Source: a virus
Reading direction: 5' to 3' (one strand)
Length of the DNA stretch: 21,018 nucleotides
Virus record (IMG/VR): IMGVR_UViG_3300035661_000365
Location: 1-21,018 of that record
The notes below the pieces were generated by a model. It saw only the letters and a program-made list of their open reading frames with translations. It did not search any database and was not told the DNA's origin. Position 1 is the first letter of the stretch; every line of letters starts with the position of its first letter. The position numbers and the translations under genes were made by a program. This document shows, in pieces, positions 1-6,980 of the stretch.

Positions 1-67
1 TTAATGCTAATGAAAAACTAAAATTCATCAACACTCTAGTTAAAGTTTTTGGTGATTGTTGAATCAT
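1..67 (-). CDS. Start of an unidentified gene running off the left edge
   Basis: A minus-strand reading frame opens with ATG at 67 and stays open for 22 codons to the window edge; it begins MIQQSPKTLT. It is preceded by AAGGAG with six bases between it and the ATG, one of the better ribosome-binding sites in the window, and it follows the stop of the gene at 98 by about 30 bases in the same direction. The product cannot be identified from so few residues. A competing plus-strand reading exists: the same bases could be the last 19 codons of a convergent gene ending TGA at 60-62. I prefer the minus strand because of the Shine-Dalgarno site and because all other genes point that way. Confidence 0.45.
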   Translation of the reverse strand, partial: MIQQSPKTLTRVLMNFSFSLAL

Positions 68-97
68 CCTTGACTCCTTCTTTTGTGTTTACATAAT

Positions 98-484
98 TTA
101 GTCCGTTTTACCTCTACTTAATGTTTTGCTAAGTTTCATTTTTTGTGATAGTGGTACAACTGTGATTGGACTACCAAATTGTTCCATAAGTTGATTATCA
201 TCTTTATATTCATCTGGTTGAATATAATATGTTTGACCATCTGGTGTATAGATAGCATATAAACAGATTTTTGATGGTTGTACCATATTTACTAGGTCGT
301 ATGGATTATTATTCAGATGATCAATGTGACCATTTTCATCATAAGATAATACTTGACCATTATTAGTAACACCATAGTATAGATTAAACCCAGTGGTAAA
401 TGAATATGTAGAAACATATTTGACTGTTTGACCATTACGAGTTTCAGCAATAACACCAGTTTTGAATTGTTCTAAATCAAACAT
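98..484 (-). CDS. Hypothetical phage protein
   Basis: I do not recognise this protein of about 128 residues. It is rich in Tyr, Asn and Gly, has a beta-strand-like pattern, and shows no signal peptide, membrane segment or Cys motif. The longest frame begins at 508, but I chose the ATG at 484 (MFDLEQFK): it gives an 8-base overlap with the stop of the upstream gene, typical of translationally coupled phage genes, while the longer start would extend far into that gene. It is the third gene after gp56 and presumably shares its transcript. Confidence 0.6.
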   Translation of the reverse strand: MFDLEQFKTGVIAETRNGQTVKYVSTYSFTTGFNLYYGVTNNGQVLSYDENGHIDHLNNNPYDLVNMVQPSKICLYAIYTPDGQTYYIQPDEYKDDNQLMEQFGSPITVVPLSQKMKLSKTLSRGKTD

Positions 485-674
485 AATTATACACCATGAT
501 TTCATCATCAGAATCGTCTACACTAACAAATAATAAATGATATGGAACGAAGACATTATTCTCTAACGTGATACCTTCTGATGTTACTTCTACAATTATT
601 AAATCTGTACCATAAAATTTAACAATTGTACCAACATCAATTGGTTCATCCATACGTTTATATACTTTAATCAT
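477..674 (-). CDS. Small hypothetical protein, beta-rich
   Basis: This is a protein of about 65 residues with alternating hydrophobic residues (VGTIVKFYG, LIIVEVTSEGITL) that suggest a small beta-barrel or SH3-like fold, followed by an acidic patch (VDDSDDE). No family is recognised. GTG at 680 and ATG at 677 and 674 are all in frame; the GGGG ribosome-binding element best fits the ATG at 674, with five bases between. The gene lies about 20 bases after gp56 and its stop overlaps the next gene, so it is probably co-transcribed with both. Confidence 0.6.
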   Translation of the reverse strand: MIKVYKRMDEPIDVGTIVKFYGTDLIIVEVTSEGITLENNVFVPYHLLFVSVDDSDDEIMVYNYV

Positions 675-695
675 CATCACCCCATATTGTGTACA

Positions 696-1223
696 TCAAT
701 AGTTATTATTATATCGGTTTAAGTTTTCTGCATTCTTTAACAAATATAATTCTAAAATATCATCAGCAGTTAACCCTAATGAAATACCAATATTAAAGAC
801 AAAGTGAAGGATATCAATATATTCCATATATACTTCAAGTTTATCAGATTCAGACATCTCATCAAATACAACTGTACGTTTTGCTTGGTTATCGGCTTTC
901 CATTTCTTCCAAACAGATGTAGCAGCTTTTTCCCCACCAGACATTCCACCGAATGAAGTCAATAGTTCACGGGATTCATCCGTAATACTATCAAATTGTT
1001 CGCGTGTATAGTCTACAAGTTCACCACAGGTTTTTAGTGTAGATGGATCAACATTTCCATTCTGTGGAAGTTTTTTAGCAAGTTCTTGTTGTAATCGCAA
1101 TTGAGTATCTAATACCAACTGTAATGGATTTTTACCATCCATTACATATTGTTTCAATAAACCCTTAACAGTCGCCAATGACTCTGGATTTACAAGATGT
1201 GCGCATTGATTAAATACTGCCAT
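696..1223 (-). CDS. 56: dCTPase/dUTPase, T4 gp56 type
   Basis: This is an all-alpha, dimeric dCTP/dUTP pyrophosphatase. The 175-residue protein resembles T4 gp56 (about 171 residues) along its length as I recall that sequence: the FNQCAHL opening, the NPLQLVLDTQ helix, SRELLTSFG, the VWKKWKA block, EYIDILHF and a C-terminal YLLKN. The likely metal ligands are Glu83/Glu86 in the ESREL region and Glu134/Asp137 in EYIDILHF. The frame opens further upstream, but the ATG at 1223 has GGGGAAGGGGAAG before it and gives the family N-terminus. In T4 the enzyme removes dCTP so that cytosine is not built into phage DNA and supplies dCMP to the hydroxymethylase; the dCMP-type enzyme at 7322-8179 fits that role. 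dsbA ends one base upstream. Confidence 0.93.
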   Translation of the reverse strand: MAVFNQCAHLVNPESLATVKGLLKQYVMDGKNPLQLVLDTQLRLQQELAKKLPQNGNVDPSTLKTCGELVDYTREQFDSITDESRELLTSFGGMSGGEKAATSVWKKWKADNQAKRTVVFDEMSESDKLEVYMEYIDILHFVFNIGISLGLTADDILELYLLKNAENLNRYNNNY

Positions 1224-1224
1224 A

Positions 1225-1554
1225 TTATTCTTCCCCTTCCCCATTATATCCAATACCAGGGGCACCAATCATTGAGAATACAGAACGGGTGAATTCCATA
1301 AATTCTTCATTCTTTGCCTCTTCTTGTGCAAGGTTTGCCGCATAATATAATTTTGCCATTTTATTGAATACTTGTTTTGGCACACCATATTCATCATTCA
1401 TTCGACTAGCGATATCCTTTTGTAAATCTTTCTCTGCATCAACACGAGTAAATGATTTACTCATTTCTTTCATCGCTTCACCCATTGCGGTCGCAAGGTC
1501 TTGCGTTACTATAGATGGTAAAGTTACAATTTCTGATTTATTCACGATTGCCAT
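1225..1554 (-). CDS. dsbA: DsbA-like double-stranded DNA-binding protein
   Basis: This 109-residue protein resembles T4 DsbA (about 89 residues), a small dsDNA-binding protein linked to late transcription. The shared part is the central helical region: DLQKDIASRMNDEYGV, then VFNKMAKLYY, then an acidic helix leading to FTRSVFS. About 20 extra residues at the N-terminus and a Gly-rich tail (IGAPGIGYNGEGEE) are additions. The start is supported by GGAG nine bases upstream. A strong TTTACA/TATAAT promoter sits 32 bases before the ATG, so this gene probably leads the dsbA-gp56 transcript. In T4, dsbA lies next to rnh and 33; here it lies after 59. The assignment rests on remembered motifs and on the neighbourhood. 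Confidence 0.72.
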   Translation of the reverse strand: MAIVNKSEIVTLPSIVTQDLATAMGEAMKEMSKSFTRVDAEKDLQKDIASRMNDEYGVPKQVFNKMAKLYYAANLAQEEAKNEEFMEFTRSVFSMIGAPGIGYNGEGEE

Positions 1555-1585
1555 GTTAATTACTCCATTTGTTTATAGTAAAACT

Positions 1586-1614
1586 ATTATACAACATTTA
1601 TGACTAGATGTAAA
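1586..1614 (-). promoter_or_regulatory. T4-early-like sigma70 promoter before dsbA
   Basis: On the minus strand, TTTACA (1614-1609) and TATAAT (1591-1586) are exactly 17 bases apart; the -35 is within GTTTACA, as in T4 early promoters. It directly follows the stop of the 31-codon frame and points at dsbA. Confidence 0.85.
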
Positions 1615-1618
1615 CAGT

Positions 1619-1714
1619 TTATTTCAATTCTACGTATTTTTCAGTATCTAACGGTACTGTTACGACCACAGTTTCTGATTCATCAGTGATTGTGATGTAG
1701 CTATTATACAACAT
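1619..1714 (-). CDS. Possible 31-residue microprotein between gp59 and dsbA
   Basis: An ATG at 1714 opens a 31-codon frame ending TAA at 1619-1621. It begins MLYNSYITITDE, is acidic and Thr/Val-rich, and ends KYVELK. TAGGAAAAG lies directly before the ATG and uses the TAG stop of gp59, so translation could be coupled to gp59. Codons 3-4 are also the TATAAT of a promoter, so that promoter cannot supply its own message; the frame would need read-through from gp59. It matches no known protein and could be a chance frame, but the ribosome-binding site and codon content favour a gene. Confidence 0.45.
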   Translation of the reverse strand: MLYNSYITITDESETVVVTVPLDTEKYVELK

Positions 1715-1731
1715 CTTTTCCTACTTGTAAA
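1703..1731 (-). promoter_or_regulatory. Second T4-early-like promoter, overlapping the gp59 end
   Basis: TTTACA (1731-1726) and TATAAT (1708-1703) on the minus strand, 17 bases apart. The -35 lies in the last codons of gp59 and the -10 within the 31-codon frame. It is in tandem with the promoter at 1586-1614, about 117 bases upstream of it, and both read into dsbA-gp56. Confidence 0.8.
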
Positions 1732-2338
1732 CAGATTCTTTCCATTCTAGCCATTTTTCTTTTATCTTCTCTTCATCTAAATTAATGAAGTAACTGTATG
1801 CCCGCAATGTTTGTATATGTTGACTGTATAGTTCTTTATAGATATTATTGAGATATATGCTATCCCAGACAACATCAATTTTTGTCGCTGTTATAACACA
1901 TAGTACTGTTTCTGCTGAGATATGACCATGTAGCCATGATTCTAATAACTTTGGGTAACCATTAGTTGGTAATAATATATCCTTAAAATTATGTATTCTA
2001 AGTTTATTCAGTTCAAGTATCATATTGGTTGTTATTGATTCAACCTTAGCATGCCATTTGCGTATTTTCATTGGTTCATTTTGTTTCATCATCAATACAT
2101 CACCAATGGTAGGGATTGTACCACGATTTAATGAAACGAAACATAGAAATGCTGCTAGGAAGTCTCTTACATCATTGAATTTTGCAACCTTAAACATTTT
2201 ATAGTCGCTGCGGTTTTCAAACGCAGCTCTAGATGTTTTGATTTTGCCTTTGAACTTTATAAAATTGTACTTATCACCACCATGTTTAAAATGGTTACAC
2301 AACGAAAGGTATGTTACATAAATTTCGTATGGTTCCAT
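1721..2338 (-). CDS. 59: Replicative helicase loader, T4 gp59 type
   Basis: The 205-residue helical protein resembles T4 gp59 (217 residues), which loads the gp41 hexameric helicase onto gp32-coated forked DNA and links recombination to replication. The matching region begins near residue 8: a YLSLCNHF helix, a basic DKYNFIKFKGKIKTSRAAF stretch, then a KMFKVA element; the C-terminal half is helical, with a basic end (KEKWLEWKESVYK). AAAAGGAAC ten bases before the ATG supports the start. It follows the gp33-like gene by 14 bases, as 59 follows 33 in T4. No gp32 gene is visible downstream inside this window, unlike T4. Identification is from remembered sequence plus gene order. Confidence 0.82.
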   Translation of the reverse strand: MEPYEIYVTYLSLCNHFKHGGDKYNFIKFKGKIKTSRAAFENRSDYKMFKVAKFNDVRDFLAAFLCFVSLNRGTIPTIGDVLMMKQNEPMKIRKWHAKVESITTNMILELNKLRIHNFKDILLPTNGYPKLLESWLHGHISAETVLCVITATKIDVVWDSIYLNNIYKELYSQHIQTLRAYSYFINLDEEKIKEKWLEWKESVYK

Positions 2339-2352
2339 TCAAATTGTTCCTT

Positions 2353-2946
2353 TTAGAAAAGTGTTTTGGTTGGTGATAGTCCCTTGATCATATTTCTATT
2401 TTGAAGTTCTGCTTCTAAACGTTGTTTAAATGTTGGTGAAATGAAGTTAGCAATATCTTCATGATCAATATTATCATGGTTCTCTAAATATGTTACTAAA
2501 TTATCCCATGCAGATTCACCATCATTAACAAAATCCCCTTCAAAGAATTCAATTGTTTTTGCTGCAACATTATCAGAATCAACTGCATCTAAGAATTGTT
2601 CAAATTCTTTATATACTTGAAAAACATTTAGGTGAGTTTCATTTTGTAGATAGTCAAAAATTGAAATAACTTGAGAACCAACAACAATCTTATCATCCAA
2701 TACTACACCTAGTTTATTATACATGATACCAGCAACAAGTGCATAATACAAAACGGTGGTATCATTTCTCCGTTCACAATAGATTCTATTAAAATCTGGT
2801 GTTACATCTGGCCCAATAAATGTTATCGGTTTACCATTTATTAGAACTTCATATTCTTTTGGGTGTTCCAATAAAAATACAGGTTCAGATTTATTATAAT
2901 AGGTTTTAATCATTTCTTCTAATAGCATATATTCATTAAACCTCAT
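2353..2946 (-). CDS. 33: gp33-like late-transcription coactivator with an extra N-terminal domain
   Basis: This 197-residue protein sits between rnh and 59, close to where T4 has gene 33. Its last 50 residues (about 147-197) resemble the C-terminal half of T4 gp33: a helix ending TYLENHD, then IANFISPTFKQRLEAELQ and NMIKGLSP. T4 gp33 binds the RNA polymerase beta flap and uses its hydrophobic C-terminus to contact the sliding clamp; here the chain ends SPTKTLF, also hydrophobic at the tip. T4 gp33 has only 112 residues, so the first roughly 145 residues are a domain I cannot name. The frame opens with TTG at 2958, but ATG at 2946 gives an 11-base overlap with rnh; ATG at 2928 is possible. The function is inferred from context plus a short similarity. 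Confidence 0.6.
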   Translation of the reverse strand: MRFNEYMLLEEMIKTYYNKSEPVFLLEHPKEYEVLINGKPITFIGPDVTPDFNRIYCERRNDTTVLYYALVAGIMYNKLGVVLDDKIVVGSQVISIFDYLQNETHLNVFQVYKEFEQFLDAVDSDNVAAKTIEFFEGDFVNDGESAWDNLVTYLENHDNIDHEDIANFISPTFKQRLEAELQNRNMIKGLSPTKTLF

Positions 2947-3850
2947 TTGCCGAATCAATTAATCGTTTCATTTTATGCTTTGCAAAATACATCTGAACAT
3001 TCATTGCATTATATTTTCTGTTTGTTTGTGCCTTATACTCAGCCCAACATTGATTTACTAAATCTGTAGGAATTGAAGAAAAGTCAACTAATAACTTATT
3101 GCGATAAAAATTAGCAATGAATGTATCATTTGTTAAGAATCGTTTAGGATCCCAACTTGTTTGTGCTGCTTCAGTAATAAGTTTTGCTGATACTGGCTTT
3201 TGCCTGATAGAATCACCTTCTGACCTTGATAAAAATAAATCTGCATCAGAGTATATATTTGGAATACCATCACCAGCATCACCACGAATAATCTTTACAT
3301 GAAGGTCTGTAATTGGATCAATTTTAGGTGTAACGAATTTCTTTGTGATTGGTGACCATTGTCTAATATTCGGATATTGTTGCAATTGTACCAAGTCACC
3401 ATCTGCTGAGATAATACAAATATTTGCATCTTGATTTAATCGCGGTGATAGAATACCAATAACATCATCTGCTTCTAATGATTGTACTTCAACAACGTGC
3501 CAAGGTAGATGTTCATCGATTTCTTTAATGATTGTTTCAACATGTAAAAATACAGTTTTCCAATCAATATCAGATTCTTCACGACCTTTCTTTCGCATTC
3601 CTTTATAGAATGGTAGAATATCTTTACGCCAATATGGTGCTCTATCAATTGCGATAATACATTCATCAGCATTATGCTTTATATTCTTATAATATAATAA
3701 GGAGCCAATTAGCCCAGGTCGTAGAACTTCAAGTTTAACTGATTTTTTACCAGTCTCCGGGTTAATATCCCAGTCGGATCTATCCCTAAAAATGCTATGA
3801 ATACAACCATGCAGAACAGCAGAGAAGTCAATAATTGTAATGTTTTTCAT
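2936..3850 (-). CDS. rnh: RNase H / 5'-3' flap exonuclease, T4 Rnh type
   Basis: This protein removes RNA primers and flaps during lagging-strand synthesis, acting with gp32 and the clamp. At 304 residues it matches T4 RNase H (305) in length and in the FEN/PIN-like acidic residues: Asp8 (IIDFS), Asp69 (IAIDRAPYWRKD), Glu126-Asp128-Asp129 (LEADD), Asp150/Asp152 (ISADGDLVQL) and Asp191/Asp194 (RGDAGDGIPN). The basic FYKGMRKKGREES segment is the expected arch region, and the chain ends DSANEV much as T4 ends with SINEF. The start has ATAGGAAC upstream and lies 37 bases after the small gene ending at 3888. It probably shares the transcript from the promoter at 4466-4494. Confidence 0.93.
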   Translation of the reverse strand: MKNITIIDFSAVLHGCIHSIFRDRSDWDINPETGKKSVKLEVLRPGLIGSLLYYKNIKHNADECIIAIDRAPYWRKDILPFYKGMRKKGREESDIDWKTVFLHVETIIKEIDEHLPWHVVEVQSLEADDVIGILSPRLNQDANICIISADGDLVQLQQYPNIRQWSPITKKFVTPKIDPITDLHVKIIRGDAGDGIPNIYSDADLFLSRSEGDSIRQKPVSAKLITEAAQTSWDPKRFLTNDTFIANFYRNKLLVDFSSIPTDLVNQCWAEYKAQTNRKYNAMNVQMYFAKHKMKRLIDSANEV

Positions 3851-3887
3851 GATGTTCCTATATGATATATTTTATAGATATGTACTT

Positions 3888-4082
3888 TTATCTATAAGTG
3901 ATTCTTCTGGTATCAGATGTTAAATTGATTATACATGAGATGAAGTTTGATGCAATATCCGGATGGTTAAGACATAAACGTAGTACATCTTGTTTTGTTT
4001 TTAGATCGGTAATTGAGAGTAGATGATTGACATTGCTCTCAATTGCCGCTAATGGCTCTATACTAAAATTATCGCCATCCAT
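3888..4082 (-). CDS. Small hypothetical protein
   Basis: This 64-residue protein is predicted helical, with regularly spaced Leu and Ile (LLSITDLKTKQDVLRLCL) and no membrane segment or signal. It matches no family I know. The ATG follows the stop of the capsid-targeted gene by five bases; the ribosome-binding site is weak (AAAGAAA), so coupling to the upstream gene is likely. An ORF this short could be spurious, but tight packing and same-strand placement support it. Confidence 0.5.
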   Translation of the reverse strand: MDGDNFSIEPLAAIESNVNHLLSITDLKTKQDVLRLCLNHPDIASNFISCIINLTSDTRRITYR

Positions 4083-4087
4083 TTTCT

Positions 4088-4432
4088 TTAACGATCCAAA
4101 TGGTCAACTGATAAATCAATGCTTGCCCAATCAATATCAGTCATATCTAGTTTATCAGATACCGATACATTTTTTACACCATAGAAGAAGTCTTCTAGTT
4201 TAGAATATGCAGTTTGTTTAGAGTTGACACTCGTGCTTTTAAATAGCGCTTCGATGCCGGTATATTTCTTTGCTTTTACCAAACCTTTCAATTCATCAAG
4301 CATTTTAATATACGGTTCACGGTTTGGTAACATTTCGATAAAACGAGCTGCTGCTAGTGTAGCTGCATTCTTATAACCGCCAACCGCTTCGTTGATTGTT
4401 TTTTCTGTTAAAAATTCTGAGAATGATTTCAT
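4088..4432 (-). CDS. Putative internal head protein with capsid-targeting N-terminus (copy 1)
   Basis: This 114-residue protein begins MKSFSEFLTE, closely like the T4 internal-protein capsid-targeting sequence MKTYQEFIAE. Two possible prohead-protease sites of the (L/I)-x-Glu type follow: LTE at 8-10 and INE at 13-15. The remaining roughly 100 residues are helical and Lys-rich in the middle, with an acidic C-terminus (DMTDIDWASIDLSVD), and match no family I recognise. If processed as in T4, the mature protein would be packaged with DNA and injected. AAAAAGGAAATCC precedes the ATG and the promoter at 4466-4494 lies just upstream, so early synthesis is likely. The packaging role is inferred from the N-terminus only. 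Confidence 0.7.
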   Translation of the reverse strand: MKSFSEFLTEKTINEAVGGYKNAATLAAARFIEMLPNREPYIKMLDELKGLVKAKKYTGIEALFKSTSVNSKQTAYSKLEDFFYGVKNVSVSDKLDMTDIDWASIDLSVDHLDR

Positions 4433-4465
4433 TTTGGATTTCCTTTTTGTTTACTGTATGGATAT

Positions 4466-4494
4466 ATTATAACACTAGATTGAGTGGATGTAAA
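4466..4494 (-). promoter_or_regulatory. T4-early-like promoter before copy 1 of the head-protein family
   Basis: TTTACA (4494-4489) and TATAAT (4471-4466) on the minus strand, 17 bases apart, with an extended -10 (TGTTATAAT). It lies between DHFR and the gene starting at 4432 and could drive that gene, the 64-residue gene and rnh. Confidence 0.85.
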
Positions 4495-4512
4495 TAGTTT
4501 ATTTACATATTT

Positions 4513-5076
4513 TTAGCATTTAATTCTTGTATACTTTTTGACGACACCGGTTACGTCAATATCATCAAGGAGAAACACTGTACTGCTTACAAATTCTTCT
4601 TCCAATGTTTCCATAAAGTAATCTGACATTGTAACTGCCGTATCGGACTCATACCAGATGTCATAATGAGTTATATACACTTCATCAACATAACGCAATG
4701 AGCTTTCATATAACTCTTTGCCACCAATAATCCAATTATCGATTTTAAGTTTTGATAATTTGTTACATCGTGATTTACATGGTGTACATGGTTTCGCACA
4801 ACCCATATTCATTAACGTCAATTCTTTGAGGGCCCATCTAATACTGTTAGCATACATCTGAGCTGGGCCATGGTCCAGCGTTGAACTGATAACAACATTA
4901 TATCTATTTGGTAAACTCATATTTGGTAAACTCAAATGAGTATTACGTCCCATGATAACATTATGTTTGGTGGTCATTTCCCTAAAAAATTGCATGTCAA
5001 TCATTGACTTTACTACAAGTTCATTCTTATCACCAATAACATTATTTTCAGTCATTGCTAGAATCATCTTATTCAT
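4513..5076 (-). CDS. frd: Dihydrofolate reductase with a four-cysteine insertion
   Basis: This enzyme reduces dihydrofolate to tetrahydrofolate, regenerating the cofactor used by the thymidylate-synthase-fold enzyme. Its 187 residues carry the DHFR marks in order: ILAMTENNVIGDKN (substrate loop), Asp27 in SMIDMQFF at the catalytic acid position, VIMGRNTHLSL and NRYNVVIS for NADPH binding, and NWIIGGKELYESSL with the conserved Gly-Gly. Unusual is a segment at about 93-104 with Cys93, Cys97, Cys100 and Cys104 followed by a basic stretch, which could bind a metal ion. T4 Frd has no such cluster that I recall. GAGGT seven bases upstream supports the start at 5076, which overlaps the gene before it by eight bases. 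Confidence 0.9.
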   Translation of the reverse strand: MNKMILAMTENNVIGDKNELVVKSMIDMQFFREMTTKHNVIMGRNTHLSLPNMSLPNRYNVVISSTLDHGPAQMYANSIRWALKELTLMNMGCAKPCTPCKSRCNKLSKLKIDNWIIGGKELYESSLRYVDEVYITHYDIWYESDTAVTMSDYFMETLEEEFVSSTVFLLDDIDVTGVVKKYTRIKC

Positions 5077-5260
5077 TGTTTACCTCTACTTGTAATGCTG
5101 GTGTACGTCGTACCGATAAATTCATTTGTTCTTCGGTCCAAATAGTTTCAGTAGGATGAATATCACTGTACTTTTCAGCAATAGCAATAACACGATCAAA
5201 ACGACCAAGGTTTGCTATATTGTTTCTTGAGACTTCAATTAGGTTATCTTGAACCCTCAT
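5069..5260 (-). CDS. Small hypothetical protein upstream of DHFR
   Basis: This is a 63-residue soluble protein with no recognisable motif; the first part (RFDRVIAIAEKYSDI) looks helical. GGGA eight bases before the ATG supports the start. Its last eight bases overlap the DHFR start, so the two are probably translated in a coupled way. Confidence 0.55.
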   Translation of the reverse strand: MRVQDNLIEVSRNNIANLGRFDRVIAIAEKYSDIHPTETIWTEEQMNLSVRRTPALQVEVNNE

Positions 5261-5263
5261 ATA

Positions 5264-5893
5264 TTAATCCCATAGTGTCTGATAGAAACGACCAAAATAC
5301 GTAAATCCTCGATTCATTCTATCATTATGTTTTGCATATCCATCCATATCTAGACGATATGAGCCAAATGAATTATCTTGACTATCTGTTTTTGTATAAT
5401 ATTGGCTCATCCAATCAATCTGTTTCTGTTCAAATGCCCAGATCATTTCATTTAGAATAAAATTCCAGATGACTACATTCACTTCAAAGTCTTTGTCATC
5501 AATATCAGTTTCTGCCTGTCGAACTTCATCAATTTCTTTAGATAGTACTTCATATAGATCAGGATAATCATAATCATTGATAACTGGTACACCATGTTTA
5601 ACCTCTTTAAGTTGTTTTAGCATTGGCAATATAATATAAGATAAAGTTGTATCCATATCCCATATATCATAGTGATCAATTCTAATATCCATTTTACGAG
5701 ATTTTTTAGAATGTACCCAAGTCAATAATTTAGTAACTGGTGTAGTTGATAACCATTTACCAAAATTATATACATAATCTGGATATGTTTTAAATCCATC
5801 TTCATTTTCTTTTTTCTTAGCAAAGAAACACAACATCTCTGCTAATTGATGCGGACCAAAATAATTAACATGTGGGCCAATATTAACTTTCAT
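5264..5893 (-). CDS. Conserved phage protein of unknown function
   Basis: This 209-residue soluble protein opens MKVNIGPHVNYFGPHQLAEM and continues with an NFGKWL element. I associate this opening with a widespread phage protein of unknown function, often starting with a similar KWFGPYQLAEKLCFW-like segment. The middle contains an acidic region (ETDIDDKDFE) and the C-terminal half is rich in Trp, Tyr and Asp; no catalytic motif is evident. The ATG overlaps the stop of the kinase gene upstream by four bases (ATGA), so the two are coupled, and it follows the two kinases in the nucleotide-metabolism cluster. That position does not prove a role there. Confidence 0.7.
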   Translation of the reverse strand: MKVNIGPHVNYFGPHQLAEMLCFFAKKKENEDGFKTYPDYVYNFGKWLSTTPVTKLLTWVHSKKSRKMDIRIDHYDIWDMDTTLSYIILPMLKQLKEVKHGVPVINDYDYPDLYEVLSKEIDEVRQAETDIDDKDFEVNVVIWNFILNEMIWAFEQKQIDWMSQYYTKTDSQDNSFGSYRLDMDGYAKHNDRMNRGFTYFGRFYQTLWD

Positions 5894-6402
5894 GATAATT
5901 CATCCGCAATAATATTAAGTACTTCTTTTAATAGTTGTTCTGGTGTTTTATCAGCACAATCAATAATATACCCATTAAAATAATTGGTTGCTTCAATGAA
6001 TCTATTGATTTCTTCTGTTTTCTGTTCAAGGGTTGTTCCCAATGATTCACCATCTTCTCGTTGAAGTAATGTCTCTGGTTTATCAATTAATGTAAAAACT
6101 AAAACAAAATCATTAAAATAATCGTTATGGTTAACCAATTCATTCAATTCATAATGGTTATTACGATACATTGAGCCATATACATATTCACTAATAGCTG
6201 AACGATTCATAATAACATCATTAGATAGTTTACCTAATTTTGTATAAATGGATTTATAATACTCGGTATAATATGACTTTGTTGGAACTTCTGGTTTAGT
6301 TGAATGAACTACGCATGGATTAATAAGTAAACCAGTTGATATTAACCCACCGATAAGTGTATCTTTACCAACACGATCTGGTCCTTCAATAATAATCACC
6401 AT
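5890..6402 (-). CDS. P-loop nucleoside/nucleotide kinase, thymidylate-kinase-like
   Basis: The protein of about 170 residues starts MVIIIEGPDRVGKDTLIGG, a Walker A P-loop (GPDRVGKD, residues 7-14) of the thymidylate kinase type. It has an NRSAISEYVYG segment like the DRxxxSxxAY element of that family and a REDGESLGTTLEQKTEEINRF segment where the lid lies. It probably phosphorylates a deoxynucleoside or its monophosphate; the base is not readable. The frame extends 12 codons further upstream, but the ATG at 6402 has AAAGGGTGG in front and gives the family start, with a 7-base overlap with the gene before. It lies directly after a second P-loop kinase. Confidence 0.78.
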   Translation of the reverse strand: MVIIIEGPDRVGKDTLIGGLISTGLLINPCVVHSTKPEVPTKSYYTEYYKSIYTKLGKLSNDVIMNRSAISEYVYGSMYRNNHYELNELVNHNDYFNDFVLVFTLIDKPETLLQREDGESLGTTLEQKTEEINRFIEATNYFNGYIIDCADKTPEQLLKEVLNIIADELS

Positions 6403-6968
6403 ATAGCACCACCCTTTGTAAATTGTTTGCCAGAACATACATTATTAACGTATTCTATAAATTCATTTTCATCTTTATAATTATCGTTATCATAAACCCA
6501 ATGACGTGATTGCGATAGGTATGCTGATAACTGCAATGTATTATCAATATCATATTGATTTAATGGTTTAGTATTTTCTCTTCTATTAATCCAAATGAAC
6601 TTAAACCTTAATTCATGCAGCGCTTGTGTTTCTGCGATTGTTCTACAATCAGTGATAATAATGTTGTCTTCATCACTATATTGATTTATTAGGTCTATAG
6701 TATTATCAATCCAGATATTATCATCGATAGACCGTATGGTAGAAGACATCTTAATCCAGATTTCTCTAGCGGTTAATCCATATTGTTCGATGATAGCATC
6801 TTTCTTATCGTCTGATGCATATTCACCAATATCAAAAATGGATGCGCATACTGCTCGCAATGGATCAGCAAATGAAACTCGATTAAACCCAAGATTTTTA
6901 ATTAAGATTGATGCAAGATAGTCTTTACCAGAACCAGATACACCAACCAATGCTATTCTCATTCCCAT
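6396..6968 (-). CDS. Deoxynucleoside monophosphate kinase-like protein (T4 gp1 role)
   Basis: This 190-residue protein has a P-loop (GVSGSGKD, residues 8-15) followed by SFADPLRAVC, a pattern found in phage dNMP kinases, then a Walker-B-like IIITDCRTIAE and an Arg-rich segment (WINRRENTK). T4 gp1 phosphorylates dTMP, dGMP and hydroxymethyl-dCMP; this protein is shorter than gp1 (241 residues) and aligns only in motifs, so equivalence is functional inference. With a dCMP-modifying enzyme in the cluster, a kinase for the modified dCMP would be required, and this or its neighbour could be it. Two in-frame ATGs (6968 and 6962) are equally possible starts. Confidence 0.72.
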   Translation of the reverse strand: MGMRIALVGVSGSGKDYLASILIKNLGFNRVSFADPLRAVCASIFDIGEYASDDKKDAIIEQYGLTAREIWIKMSSTIRSIDDNIWIDNTIDLINQYSDEDNIIITDCRTIAETQALHELRFKFIWINRRENTKPLNQYDIDNTLQLSAYLSQSRHWVYDNDNYKDENEFIEYVNNVCSGKQFTKGGAIW

Positions 6969-6980
6969 AGTATACCAAGA

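Noticed and set aside
3-62. C-terminal 19 codons of a plus-strand gene ending TGA
   Set aside because: The residues look plausible, but the same bases hold a minus-strand start with a strong AAGGAG site, in line with all other genes. Sequence to the left would decide.
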